Below the pieces are notes generated by a model. It made no database searches and had not been told where the DNA came from. It was given only the letters and a program-made list of their open reading frames with translations. Source: CAYPGT01 sp964512985 (GTDB lineage Bacteria > Cyanobacteriota > Vampirovibrionia > LMEP-6097). Taken from it: 64,000 bases of DNA. Position 1 is the first letter of the stretch. Each line of letters starts with the position of its first letter. Position numbers and translations under genes: made by a program. This document shows positions 27,243 through 35,420 of the stretch, in pieces. The DNA is taken from the NCBI GenBank assembly GCA_964512985.1, contig CAZELI010000007.1:11482-75481 (forward strand), in the 5' to 3' direction.

Positions 27243-27270
27243 AAAAAGCCCAGCATTAGCTGGGCTTTTT
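27243..27270. terminator. Rho-independent terminator after the RiPP precursor gene
   Basis: A perfect 12-bp stem AAAAAGCCCAGC / GCTGGGCTTTTT with an ATTA loop, between the precursor and the DUF692 gene. On the minus strand it ends in a U-rich tract. It would keep most transcripts from entering the enzyme genes, giving more precursor than enzyme. Confidence 0.85.
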
Positions 27271-27294
27271 AGAAGAATGTTTGAAAAAGTTAAT

Positions 27295-27600
27295 TTATTT
27301 TTTGTCTGTGCCACATTTGTGATCTGCACCACATTTATGATCAGCTCCACATTTATGGTCTGCACCACACTTGTGATCTTTACCGCATTTGTGATCTTTA
27401 CCACACTTGCCTTCTCCGCATTTATGATCAGTGTCATTGCTTAGAAGTAGTCCAGTAGAAGGTAATTCAGAAATGCTAAATGTAGAACCTAGGTCTGGCA
27501 TTTGAGGTGTAGAAATAGCATTAGCATTTAGCGTAGTAACGATACCAAGCGCTAAAGCTGAACCCATTAACTTTTTAGAGATATTAATTTTCTTTTTCAT
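27295..27600 (-). CDS. Cys/His-repeat RiPP precursor with signal peptide (bufferin-like)
   Basis: 101 residues. Residues 1-28 form a Sec signal peptide (cut near ANA-IS). A linker to about residue 57 is followed by a C-terminal array with seven cysteines at 61, 66, 72, 78, 84, 90 and 96. It contains one EGKCG motif (63-67), the known site of MNIO-modified precursors, followed by five DHKCG units spaced every six residues. His residues repeat in the same register. Predicted role: an exported, MNIO-modified, metal (perhaps copper) binding peptide. It has its own promoter and a strong AAAGGAG site, and ends at a terminator. Confidence 0.85.
   Translation of the reverse strand: MKKKINISKKLMGSALALGIVTTLNANAISTPQMPDLGSTFSISELPSTGLLLSNDTDHKCGEGKCGKDHKCGKDHKCGADHKCGADHKCGADHKCGTDKK
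27307..27426 (-). repeat. Tandem 18-bp coding repeat of the precursor (DHKCGx units)
   Basis: The DNA encodes a six-residue unit (Asp-His-Lys-Cys-Gly-Ala/Lys) several times in tandem. Synonymous differences between units (AAA/AAG, TGT/TGC, GGT/GGA) show the repeat is not brand new. Confidence 0.8.
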
Positions 27601-27617
27601 TTAATTGTTTTCTCCTT

Positions 27618-27633
27618 TTGTTTATACAAACAA
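27618..27633. promoter_or_regulatory. Candidate operator in the precursor leader
   Basis: A perfect inverted repeat TTGTTT-ATAC-AAACAA just downstream of the -10 box and overlapping the expected start of transcription of the precursor gene. It could bind a metal-responsive repressor; this is inference. Confidence 0.4.
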
Positions 27634-27641
27634 CTAGAAGC

Positions 27642-27647
27642 ATTATA
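27642..27647 (-). promoter_or_regulatory. Extended -10 promoter of the RiPP precursor gene
   Basis: TGTTATAAT on the minus strand, 41 nt before the ATG. Unlike many neighbours, this transcript has a leader and a strong Shine-Dalgarno sequence, as expected for a highly expressed peptide. Confidence 0.6.
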
Positions 27648-27662
27648 ACATCGGAGTTTTCT

Positions 27663-28250
27663 TTAGATAATTCCCTTGGTTGTTCTTATCTCGTTAGCAG
27701 CGCGTGAGTCGATAGTTTTAGCTTTATCAAAAGCTAGAGCAAAAGCTTTGAAGCTTGCTTCAATAATATGATGTGAATTGACCCCGGAGATCTTATGGAA
27801 GTGAATTACCATTCCCGTATGATTAACTAAGGCTCTCCAAAACTCTACGCAGAGTTCTGTCTCAAAAGTATTAATGCGTTCTTTATCTACAGGTACGTCA
27901 TAAACTAAATAAGGTCTAGTGCCTAGATCTATATCACAGCTCACTAGCGCTTCGTCCATGACTACACGTGCTGAAGCATAACGGTGTATGCCACGACGCT
28001 CTCCTAGAGCTGCTTTAATAGCTTGTCCTATAACTATACCAGTATCTTCTACACTATGATGATCATCGATTTGGTGATCACCAACAGTCTTCACTGATAA
28101 ATCCATAAACGAATGTTTCTTGAGCTGCTCAAGCATATGATCAAAGAAAGCTACGCCAGTACTGATAGTACCTTGACCTGAACCATCAAGATTTAATTCA
28201 ACAGTTACTGAAGTCTCTTTACTTTCTCTTGTGATTTTTGCAGTGCGCAT
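27663..28250 (-). CDS. hisB: Imidazoleglycerol-phosphate dehydratase
   Basis: 195 residues, the usual size of monofunctional HisB. Metal-binding motifs are present: FFDHMLEQLKKHS (about 35), DHQIDDHHSVEDTGI (about 59-73), EFWRALVNHTGM (about 141) and NSHHIIEASFKAFA (about 166). It catalyses the sixth step of histidine synthesis. It starts 5 nt after the preceding gene on the same strand. hisI is found separately at 48830, so the pathway genes are scattered. Confidence 0.95.
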   Translation of the reverse strand: MRTAKITRESKETSVTVELNLDGSGQGTISTGVAFFDHMLEQLKKHSFMDLSVKTVGDHQIDDHHSVEDTGIVIGQAIKAALGERRGIHRYASARVVMDEALVSCDIDLGTRPYLVYDVPVDKERINTFETELCVEFWRALVNHTGMVIHFHKISGVNSHHIIEASFKAFALAFDKAKTIDSRAANEIRTTKGII

Positions 28251-28255
28251 CTGGA

Positions 28256-29680
28256 TTACATTCCTAACATTTCTTCTATATATTGTAGCTCTTCTTCAGT
28301 ATATTTAAGTACAGTATCAACTACGCCTCTTACTTGCTCTCCGCTGTAATCCTTTCCTAGTTCTTTCTTAGCTTCTTCTAGTAAGTCTTGAGTATCTAAG
28401 TATAAAGCTTCAGCATCCTCAAAATCAGCAAAATCACCTTCGTCTAGTTCTAATCCACCTTCGCTAAATCTCTGGAATCCTAAAATTACTTTATAGTAAG
28501 TATTGAGTTTTGGATTATTAGGATAGAGTTTCTTTTCCTTCGCGAAGTAGTCTAGAGCCTCTCCCATATTGAGTTTCACATTAGCCCAAGAATCTTCTTC
28601 TAATGATTTAAGGCTCTTGCGCATTACTAGTAAATAATCAGCATCTTTATCAGTAGTTGCACTAGCTGTCTCTGTAGCGGTAGTTTTGTCAGTTAGATCT
28701 TTAGGAGAGCTTGCTGCAGCGTCAGCTTTAGGATCTGCCTTAGTTGGAGCTTTGATTTCTGCGGAAGTTTCTTTCTTTAAAGCTTCAGTTGCTTTGCGAT
28801 CATCTTTCTTGGTGACTGGTTTAGCATCTAATTCTGGAGTTTTACCTTTTGATTTTTGATTAGCTTTCTCTTCAGCTTGCTGACCTTGAAGTATTGCATC
28901 TATTGAATTTAGTACGTCATTATAATTAGAGTTACCTGCATTTGGTTCAGCTTTAAACTCAGTTTGGGTTTGAATAGAATCTATTGATTTACCTTGGACG
29001 TTCTCTATACTAGGCTTCTGGACGGGGACTCCGGGTTTGTTTTGAATAGACTCTATAGTGGTCTGTGTTGTAGCTCTAGTTTGAATTGGACTAAGAGCCG
29101 GTGTGATTAAAGTTTGTATAGGAGGTTGTACTACTGATGTTTTCTTCTCGATAATAGTTGTAGTTGTAGCTGGGATTGCAGGAACCACTTTAATTTTTAC
29201 GGGTTGTTCTGGAATTGTTTTTTCGTTGATAATTACTTTCTCTTGAAATACTGGTGCCGTCGGAGCCTGGGGTTGAGTTATAGGTGCAGCTTCCTTAACA
29301 GGCTCTACAGCATGCTTAGGATGTGTTTCTAGAACTTTAGGCTTGCGCTCCTTAGCAGTAGGTGTAGTGGTAGTAGGAACGCTTGGTGGAGCTGGTACTA
29401 CTACTTGAGGCGCTGGAGCTGGTGTCGTAGGTATTGGAACGACTGGTGTTACGGGACTACGATTGATTATTATAGGTTGTTGTACGGGAGTACTGGTCGT
29501 TGTTGTTGTAGTGGTTGTAGTAGTACTACTGCTGCCAGCAGGAACTGCTTCTCCTGCTTTACGCGCTTTAGCTCTCTCGATGAGTAATTTAAGACGGGCG
29601 TTTTGATCTGCTACTCCAGCATTAGCAGCATTGACTGTGACCAGGCTGATCAATAACAATAAATATAGTTTTCTGGACAT
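28256..29680 (-). CDS. Exported Pro/Thr-rich low-complexity protein with C-terminal helical domain
   Basis: About 474 residues from the ATG at 29680 (a GTG two codons earlier is possible). There is a signal peptide (RKLYLLLLISLVTVNAANAG). A run of ten Thr near residue 55 and long Pro/Thr/Val/Lys-rich stretches follow up to about residue 345. A folded, acidic, helical C-terminal region (about 350-476, LLVMRKSLKSLEEDSWANVK...YYKVILGFQRFSEGG) is TPR-like. It may be a periplasm-spanning protein. It is the first gene of a two-gene transcript with hisB. Confidence 0.7.
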   Translation of the reverse strand: MSRKLYLLLLISLVTVNAANAGVADQNARLKLLIERAKARKAGEAVPAGSSSTTTTTTTTTTSTPVQQPIIINRSPVTPVVPIPTTPAPAPQVVVPAPPSVPTTTTPTAKERKPKVLETHPKHAVEPVKEAAPITQPQAPTAPVFQEKVIINEKTIPEQPVKIKVVPAIPATTTTIIEKKTSVVQPPIQTLITPALSPIQTRATTQTTIESIQNKPGVPVQKPSIENVQGKSIDSIQTQTEFKAEPNAGNSNYNDVLNSIDAILQGQQAEEKANQKSKGKTPELDAKPVTKKDDRKATEALKKETSAEIKAPTKADPKADAAASSPKDLTDKTTATETASATTDKDADYLLVMRKSLKSLEEDSWANVKLNMGEALDYFAKEKKLYPNNPKLNTYYKVILGFQRFSEGGLELDEGDFADFEDAEALYLDTQDLLEEAKKELGKDYSGEQVRGVVDTVLKYTEEELQYIEEMLGM

Positions 29681-29690
29681 TAACACTATA

Positions 29691-29696
29691 ATTATA
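29691..29696 (-). promoter_or_regulatory. -10 box (TATAAT) for the 29680 gene
   Basis: It ends 10 nt before the ATG at 29680, or 4 nt before the alternative GTG at 29686. Confidence 0.45.
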
Positions 29697-29785
29697 TGCC
29701 CTTATCTGACCTGAGTTTTCTACTCAGCATTACGGCTTATTATCTATAGAATAGTGATTATCTTCTCTTTTATCACTCTTTCTGT

Positions 29786-29791
29786 TATATT
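29786..29791 (+). promoter_or_regulatory. -10 box (TATATT), leaderless promoter
   Basis: It ends exactly 6 nt before the ATG at 29798; no Shine-Dalgarno sequence is present. Confidence 0.55.
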
Positions 29792-29797
29792 GAATAC

Positions 29798-31468
29798 ATG
29801 CCAGATAAGATTGTGGTCATCAATAATCCTACGGCCAGTGAGCCGCTACGTAAAGCAGTCCGGTTCTTATTCAGAGACAATGGCTTTGAAAATATCACAC
29901 AAAGATGCCTCTCTTTTAGAGAGGATGACGTCGCAGTTTGGAATTTTATTGATACTAACATCGGTAATACTAGTAATGTTGTATTGATAACGACTGACCC
30001 TATGGAAGATCAGGCGGCTAGAAGCAGAATTATTGAAAGACTTGGAGAAGAAGCAAAGAGATTGCATGCTAAACGTTTATTTGTTATATCAAAAGACGGT
30101 CAATCTGAAACAGTGGAAGATCTTAAAGCAGTAAGCTCTGGCGATCTTAGCAATAAGGCCTTTAAAACTTCAGGAGCAAGAGAAGAGCTCTCTGGTTTTT
30201 TAGATCAAGTTATAAGTCTTATAAAAGAGAGTAATGGAAGTTCTAATAGCTCTGGAACAAACAATGATTCTAGTCTTAATTTTAATCGACTCTTTAAGCG
30301 TTTTTTACTTACAAAAATGATCCAATCTATTGATAGCCAAGAAAGGCAAGATTACGATTCCACAAATATAGATCGTTTTTGTATGAAGACTAAGTCTCTT
30401 AGAGATCTAATAAGAAGCTTGAAGGAGCAATGTTCTTCTAGAGCAGTATCAACAAGTGATCAAATTAGACCATTAACTAAAGATTTGCTTATGAATGCAT
30501 TCAATGAAACTTGTGATTTTTTAATTCAAGCTTCTGAAGAACTTACTAATGGGAAACGCAAGACAGGTGAAGAATTAAATGAAGAAGCGATAGATCTAAG
30601 GAAAGATATACTTGGAGGATTTAATATAGAAAAAATTAAAAATTTAAAAGAGAATTATAACGAAAGAGATCAATTAAACCATGTATTAGAATGGGGTTTA
30701 GTTAGGTACGTGGATAAAGATTCTTTAAAACTAGAAGATTCTATAGAGGCTTTAATGGAGCAACAACTTCTTCCTATTACTTCTCCAGAAACAATTACTC
30801 CTAAACCTATTACAGCAAAGCGTCTCAATAGGCTATTATTTAATTCTCTAATTATAAATGTTTTTCATAACGCCTTTCGTCTAAGGTTAACGTACCCTGA
30901 AAGATTTAGTGCAGCTCAAGCTTATGATTCTGTTGCGCCATATTTAGGGTTAGATTTTAGAAATCTTTGTAATACCGTAGACCAGGCTAATGACGCTGTT
31001 GAACAACACTCAGCAATTGAGGAACGCTTAGCCGCAATAAAAAATCAGAAACCAAATTATATTAATGACTATCGAGCATATTGCAATCTAAGGGACGCAA
31101 AGCCTGTTATGAAGAAAAAGATTCTAGAAAAGATTTTCTCTTTAGATTCAGATGAGCTAATAAAGCTTGCTAACGAAAATGAAATTGCAAAAATATTTTT
31201 TGCATTAGCAAGTGAAGAGAAATTTGAAAAAGTGGTCTCTGGGCTTGATATAAAATTACGCAACGAGGAGTCTGTAGAAGCTAAGCGTTACAATGAAGCT
31301 CTAAAGCGAGAAAAAGAAGAAAGAAAGGCTCAATTAGCTAGAATGAAAGCAGAAGCGGTAAAGTTAGAGAAATTATATAAAGAAAATCAAGCTAATATAG
31401 GAAGAAGAAATGCTAATTGTCATTACTTTAGCTTCGAATCAGCACAAAGCTTACTTGACAGAATGTAA
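29798..31468 (+). CDS. Uncharacterised cytoplasmic protein (556 aa)
   Basis: The first about 135 residues have alternating strand/helix character (KIVVINNPTAS, NVVLITTDPMED, KRLFVISKDGQ), like a Rossmann- or receiver-type fold. The remainder is helical and highly charged. A Ser/Asn-rich linker lies near residues 147-162, and a long C-terminal coiled coil at about 490-535 (RYNEALKREKEERKAQLARM). The family is not recognised. It stands alone between divergent and parallel neighbours. Confidence 0.6.
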   Translation: MPDKIVVINNPTASEPLRKAVRFLFRDNGFENITQRCLSFREDDVAVWNFIDTNIGNTSNVVLITTDPMEDQAARSRIIERLGEEAKRLHAKRLFVISKDGQSETVEDLKAVSSGDLSNKAFKTSGAREELSGFLDQVISLIKESNGSSNSSGTNNDSSLNFNRLFKRFLLTKMIQSIDSQERQDYDSTNIDRFCMKTKSLRDLIRSLKEQCSSRAVSTSDQIRPLTKDLLMNAFNETCDFLIQASEELTNGKRKTGEELNEEAIDLRKDILGGFNIEKIKNLKENYNERDQLNHVLEWGLVRYVDKDSLKLEDSIEALMEQQLLPITSPETITPKPITAKRLNRLLFNSLIINVFHNAFRLRLTYPERFSAAQAYDSVAPYLGLDFRNLCNTVDQANDAVEQHSAIEERLAAIKNQKPNYINDYRAYCNLRDAKPVMKKKILEKIFSLDSDELIKLANENEIAKIFFALASEEKFEKVVSGLDIKLRNEESVEAKRYNEALKREKEERKAQLARMKAEAVKLEKLYKENQANIGRRNANCHYFSFESAQSLLDRM

Positions 31469-31519
31469 CCATTATCGGGCTAACCCGAAGCAAGCTTTAT
31501 TTAGTATGATTGTAATAAC

Positions 31520-32323
31520 ATGAAATTTTCCATCAATAAACTTACTCAATTATTAGACAAGCCAGAGCTGTTAATGAATCCAGCTGATAAGAAGCATCTT
31601 CTGGCTAATATGAGTTCTCCGCAAGTAGCAGAGTACCTTAAGAAAGATCAGAGGATAATTCTTCCTATAGGCAGCACAGAGCAGCATGGTCCTGATGCTA
31701 TTACTGGAATCGATCATATTACTGCTACAGGCATTGCTTATGCAGTAAGTCAATTGACTGGTATTCTATGCGCGCCTCCATTGAACTATGGTATGGCAAT
31801 GCATCACTTAGGATTCTCTGGCACTATGGCCATTAGACCTACTACTTACATAAACTTAATCTGTGACCTAATTTCAAGTCTTAAACGCCATGGATTTAAG
31901 AAGTTAATCGTTATTAATGGACATGGTGGTAATAAGGGTCCCTTTCAGAATGCACTCGCCGAACGAATTGACGAGTTCTCTGAGATGGATTTTAGTTTTA
32001 TTAATTGGTGGGTCTTGCCAGGTTTAGAGGAAAATATCATTGCTAAATACTTTGGAGAGAAAGAAGGCTATCATGCGACTCCTACCGAAGTATCGGTAGC
32101 TATGGCTCTAATACCGGGTTCTATGACCATGCCTACTAGTTACAAATGTCCACAGAAAGAAGTTCCTAGTGACAATGCTGGCTGGGTTATTCCTAATAAA
32201 TTTAAAGACTACTATCCTGATGGAGTAATGCGCGCTGATTATTCTGGTTCGACAGAAGCTATTGGTAGAGAGGCTCTCAAGCAGGCGATAGTAGAGATAG
32301 TGGAAATGCTTTCGACTGATTAA
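31520..32323 (+). CDS. Creatininase-family amidohydrolase
   Basis: 267 residues. Motifs of the creatininase/mycofactocin MftE/ArfB family are visible: ILPIGSTEQHGP (about residues 46-57), GIDHITATG (about 62-70), VINGHGGNKGP (about 131) and EGYHATPTEVSVA (about 180). They supply the Glu, Asp and His metal ligands. Substrates in the family include creatinine, riboflavin intermediates and peptide tails. No neighbouring gene here hints at one. A TATGAT box lies 9 nt before the ATG. Confidence 0.88.
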   Translation: MKFSINKLTQLLDKPELLMNPADKKHLLANMSSPQVAEYLKKDQRIILPIGSTEQHGPDAITGIDHITATGIAYAVSQLTGILCAPPLNYGMAMHHLGFSGTMAIRPTTYINLICDLISSLKRHGFKKLIVINGHGGNKGPFQNALAERIDEFSEMDFSFINWWVLPGLEENIIAKYFGEKEGYHATPTEVSVAMALIPGSMTMPTSYKCPQKEVPSDNAGWVIPNKFKDYYPDGVMRADYSGSTEAIGREALKQAIVEIVEMLSTD

Positions 32324-33732
32324 GGTTGTAAAATATTCTTCGCATCTAATATATAATCAAAATACTCTGTTTCTTTAAGGCTTGGTGTTGCACCATTCAA
32401 GCTTATTAGAGCTTTGCTTATACTAAAACCATGAGGGATTTTTAGTTTGGAAAGTTTCTTTTCCATTTCGGGGATGATTTTATGATCGATAGGTTTATCA
32501 CTAAATTTGATCTCACAAACAGTAATTAGTTTGTTTTTTCTTTTGTATACTAAGTCAAATTGAAATTCTTTATCTTTGCTTTGATAAATAGGACCAAAAT
32601 CTCTCACCTCATCATTGAACTCCAGGATTTTTGCTAAATAGGCAGCATGTTTTAGACAAAATCTCTCAAAAGCTAATCCTAGCCAAGGCTTCCACTCAGA
32701 CTCACAGAGTTCTTCAAATAGTTTTGATGAAAATTCTTCATTGATAAGCTTGAGATTAGGGGCCATGTATTTAAAGTAAAAAATCAAAAATTCATCACTA
32801 AGCTTATATTTACGATATTTATTATCTTCGTCTAAGCTTACAGAATAAAATTCTTTAATAATCTCTGCGTTAAGTAAGTTATTCAAGTAATGACTAAGAC
32901 TACCACCAGAACTAAGACTTAGTTTATTTCGGATTTGTTCTAGAGATAGCATTCCTTGTTTGAGACTTAGAACTATTTTTTTATATCTCTCAACTTCTTT
33001 GAATTGACTAAAAAAAATTCGATCACATTCAAGAATCATCTCGCTATTTTTATTGAAACAGATTAAATTCATATTTTGATTGAAAGATTTATTACTTTTA
33101 ATCGTTTTAAGATATTTTGGAATAGTACCAAAGATGAGTAAGTATTTAAGGACCTCGCTATCGCTTAGAGATTTTTTGAAAAACAAACGTGCTGCACATG
33201 GCTCAAGGGTTTTTAGTAGCATTTCCCCATTAATTCGCCCATAGAGGGCGCTAGAGTTGACTACTTTATTGACCATAAATGAGGCTACTGAGCCACAGAG
33301 AATGAGCATGATGTTTTGTTTCAACCAGTGCTTATCCCAGTAATACTTAAGTAAGCTAATTAGTTTAGTTTGCCCCGCTGCCATCCATTGAAATTCGTCG
33401 AAGAAGATAACGATTTTATTTTTGTTTGTAAAAACGTATTCAGTTAAATATTTAAATACAGTGTCCCAGTCTTTGAAATTTATGTCATCAAGGTATGGGC
33501 CTTGGAATTGTTCTTTTAGTCTTGAAATAAAATTGTTAATTTGCTCTTGTGAGCTTTGTCTTTCCAGCCCCTCAAACGAAAAATATACATCAGCAATATT
33601 TTCACAAAAATATTCTACTAAATAGCTCTTACCAACTCGTCGTCTCCCATAGATAGCAACAAGCTGTGAACCCTGCCTTTCGTAGAGATTCTTTAAAGTT
33701 TTCAACTCAGTTTCACGCCCAAATATTTTCAT
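32320..33732 (-). CDS. Archaeal-type ATPase (AAA_14/DUF234-like)
   Basis: 470 residues from the ATG at 33732. A longer frame to 33768 runs into a terminator hairpin and does not look coding. The start MKIFGRETELKTLKNLYERQ is typical for this family. Walker A is GRRRVGKS (29-36) and Walker B IVIFFDEF is near 104-111. A winged-helix region (about 265-330) and a C-terminal DUF234-like nuclease fold (FDLVYKRKNKLITVCEIKFS) follow. The 3' end overlaps by 4 nt the convergent creatininase gene. Confidence 0.82.
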   Translation of the reverse strand: MKIFGRETELKTLKNLYERQGSQLVAIYGRRRVGKSYLVEYFCENIADVYFSFEGLERQSSQEQINNFISRLKEQFQGPYLDDINFKDWDTVFKYLTEYVFTNKNKIVIFFDEFQWMAAGQTKLISLLKYYWDKHWLKQNIMLILCGSVASFMVNKVVNSSALYGRINGEMLLKTLEPCAARLFFKKSLSDSEVLKYLLIFGTIPKYLKTIKSNKSFNQNMNLICFNKNSEMILECDRIFFSQFKEVERYKKIVLSLKQGMLSLEQIRNKLSLSSGGSLSHYLNNLLNAEIIKEFYSVSLDEDNKYRKYKLSDEFLIFYFKYMAPNLKLINEEFSSKLFEELCESEWKPWLGLAFERFCLKHAAYLAKILEFNDEVRDFGPIYQSKDKEFQFDLVYKRKNKLITVCEIKFSDKPIDHKIIPEMEKKLSKLKIPHGFSISKALISLNGATPSLKETEYFDYILDAKNILQP

Positions 33733-33750
33733 ATAAACTAATTCGCTTAT

Positions 33751-33800
33751 GACAAAAACCGCCAACAAAGTTGATTGTAACTTTCTTGGCGGTTTTTGTC
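33751..33800. terminator. Strong hairpin, first of two tandem copies
   Basis: A 50-nt near-perfect palindrome: GACAAAAACCGCCAA pairs with TTGGCGGTTTTTGTC, and an inner AAAGTT/AACTTT stem follows a single C-C mismatch. Both strands end in T-rich arms. It lies upstream of the ATPase gene and downstream of the HD-GYP gene on the same strand. Confidence 0.75.
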
Positions 33801-33812
33801 AAAAAAAACGTT

Positions 33813-33854
33813 AAAACCGCCAACAAAGTTGATTGTAACTTTCTTGGCGGTTTT
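33813..33854. terminator. Strong hairpin, second tandem copy
   Basis: The 42-nt core is repeated almost base for base (AAAACCGCCAA...TTGGCGGTTTT with the same inner stem and loop). It lies right after the HD-GYP gene, so the first copy met by transcription is this one. Confidence 0.75.
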
Positions 33855-33882
33855 ACCAGTTAGTTTTTTATCACAATTTCTC

Positions 33883-34530
33883 TTAGTGCAGCATCGTTGT
33901 ATCGATGTTTAGTTTGGCGTGATCTTTCAAACTACCTGAATTAATAATTGGATCTTTCTCGCTGTATTTCTTGTGCCACCATTCTACGAAGGCTTCTACT
34001 ACTTCTGGTTCGAATTGACTGCCAGAGAATCTTATAACTTCTTCTAAACCTTCTTCCGGGCTGCGTGCTGGCATGTAGACTCTGTTAGTAGTCATAGCAT
34101 CATAAGCATCAGCTACAGTCGTGATCTTAGCAATGAAAGGAATCTCGTCTCTGCTGAGTCCATGTGGGTAACCTTTGCCGTCAATTCTTTCATGATGGAA
34201 GAGAATTGGTTCAAGACAACGTTTAAGATTCGGTACTTGAGAAACTATATTGGCACCGAGAATGACGTGAGTCTTCATGATAGTGAACTCTTCGACGCTC
34301 AGTGAGCTAGGTTTAAATAGTACATCATCCTTAATTCCTATCTTACCGATGTCATGAAGTAATGCACCGCCTTCTAGATTAAACTGATCTTCATCACGAA
34401 GATTAAACATTAAACCTAGATCCTTAGACATTTTAAATACGCGATAACTATGACCACTTGTATAAGGGTCTTTAATCTCCAGCGCGTATATTAGAGCTTT
34501 AGCTATATTGTAGAATTCATCGCTACTCAT
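33883..34530 (-). CDS. HD-GYP domain protein, putative cyclic-di-GMP phosphodiesterase
   Basis: 215 residues, consisting only of the HD-GYP domain. Conserved metal ligands and motifs are seen: H27 (TSGHSYRV), HDIGKIGI (59-66), H88, HHERIDGKGYP (112-122, the GYP signature) and D141 (VADAYDAM). The family degrades c-di-GMP and often controls motility and pili. No sensor domain is attached, so it may act as a partner protein. Its link to the Tad and flagellar genes is inference. Confidence 0.9.
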   Translation of the reverse strand: MSSDEFYNIAKALIYALEIKDPYTSGHSYRVFKMSKDLGLMFNLRDEDQFNLEGGALLHDIGKIGIKDDVLFKPSSLSVEEFTIMKTHVILGANIVSQVPNLKRCLEPILFHHERIDGKGYPHGLSRDEIPFIAKITTVADAYDAMTTNRVYMPARSPEEGLEEVIRFSGSQFEPEVVEAFVEWWHKKYSEKDPIINSGSLKDHAKLNIDTTMLH

Positions 34531-34726
34531 TAAATTTATAATGAAACAATAATTTCATTACACCTCTTTTATATTTTGGTCGCTATTCTATAATATTATG
34601 CATTATCCTTTAAGAAAACATTAACTAGTGAATAGTTTTCTTTCTCCCAACTTGTCTAGAGTATATAAAGTATGGTTTTCAAGAAAATATATATGTATGG
34701 ATTGAGTTCTTTGTTAATTACTAATA
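34531..34726. other. 196-nt AT-rich intergenic region
   Basis: It lies between the HD-GYP gene and the hypothetical gene upstream of it on the same strand. It holds the promoter region of the HD-GYP gene (TATAAA about 4 nt before the ATG and a TATAAT near 34590) and short A/T runs. Nothing else was seen. Confidence 0.35.
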
Positions 34727-35284
34727 TTAAGCTGCAGTAGCTTTTGTAGGCTGGTGCAATGCTTCAATATCCATACGTAATTTAGCTCTAATTAAAGCGG
34801 CAGCTGTATCAAGAGAACCTTCAAAATCGGCTCCCTTTTTTTTTGCTAAACCTATCTTAATATCAGTACCTTCTAATTCAAAAGTTTCATGTGAACTTCC
34901 GTGACGAGAAAAACTTCCTTTAAAACCATTCTGAGAAAGTGCCTGTCTTAAAACTTGTATTTTCGGGGTAGGACGTTTACCTCCAAATAATACCGTTTGG
35001 GCGAAATGCCTTGCTTGACCATGTTCCTTAGCTAATGCATCTTGAAAACTACTTTTATCTAATGGTTCTAAACGATTGTTTATAATGCGTCCAATGTTGT
35101 TTCTCTTCAGACTATCTTTTAAACTATTAACGGCGGTCTCTACTAATGGAGTCTTCTCTAATTTTTTGCGATTAACTCCTAAATCGACAAGACTTGAATT
35201 TAAATGTTCTAAACATTTCATTATTAAGAAAGTATAATAAGACAATACTGATAATAATGCAAGGGCTTCCCTTAACATTTTCAT
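34727..35284 (-). CDS. Hypothetical protein (185 aa)
   Basis: The protein has a hydrophobic N-terminal helix (about residues 4-22) that may be an anchor, although an internal ATG at residue 22 (35221) would remove it. The remainder is basic and mixed helix/strand. A segment PTPKIQVLRQALSQNGFKGS followed by HGSSHETFELEGTDIKIGLA (about 107-145) looks like a small alpha-beta nucleic-acid-binding fold, perhaps HicA-like (its G-S-H pattern), but that is tentative. Confidence 0.5.
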   Translation of the reverse strand: MKMLREALALLSVLSYYTFLIMKCLEHLNSSLVDLGVNRKKLEKTPLVETAVNSLKDSLKRNNIGRIINNRLEPLDKSSFQDALAKEHGQARHFAQTVLFGGKRPTPKIQVLRQALSQNGFKGSFSRHGSSHETFELEGTDIKIGLAKKKGADFEGSLDTAAALIRAKLRMDIEALHQPTKATAA

Positions 35285-35407
35285 TAGATTATTTTCATAA
35301 TTTAAGTTATGTTGGTAATTTAGCTGTACAATTAATCTAGTTAAAAATTAGCAAAAAAGTGTAATATATCATTTAAGGGAAATAACCATTTCAATAATAT
35401 TAGGATA

Positions 35408-35413
35408 TATAAT
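35408..35413 (+). promoter_or_regulatory. -10 box (TATAAT) that decides the start of the TPR gene
   Basis: It overlaps the ATG at 35412 and ends 7 nt before the ATG at 35421, so the latter is the credible leaderless start. Confidence 0.55.
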
Positions 35414-35420
35414 GGGCTTT

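Noticed and set aside
27307..27426. Repeat array of the precursor considered as a CRISPR-like array
   Set aside because: The units are 18 bp, in frame and contiguous without spacers, and they encode a clear hexapeptide. It is a coding repeat.
27228..27437. A 69-codon frame on the minus strand overlapping the RiPP precursor
   Set aside because: It is the same repeat read in another frame (repeating V-I-T-N-like units) and crosses the terminator.
31473..31490. Short CGGG/CCCG hairpin after the 29798 gene as terminator
   Set aside because: The stem is only about 4 bp and no T tract follows directly.
33733..33768. Twelve-codon N-terminal extension of the ATPase gene at 32320
   Set aside because: It would start within the terminator hairpin. 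The family N-terminus KIFGRE begins at 33732.
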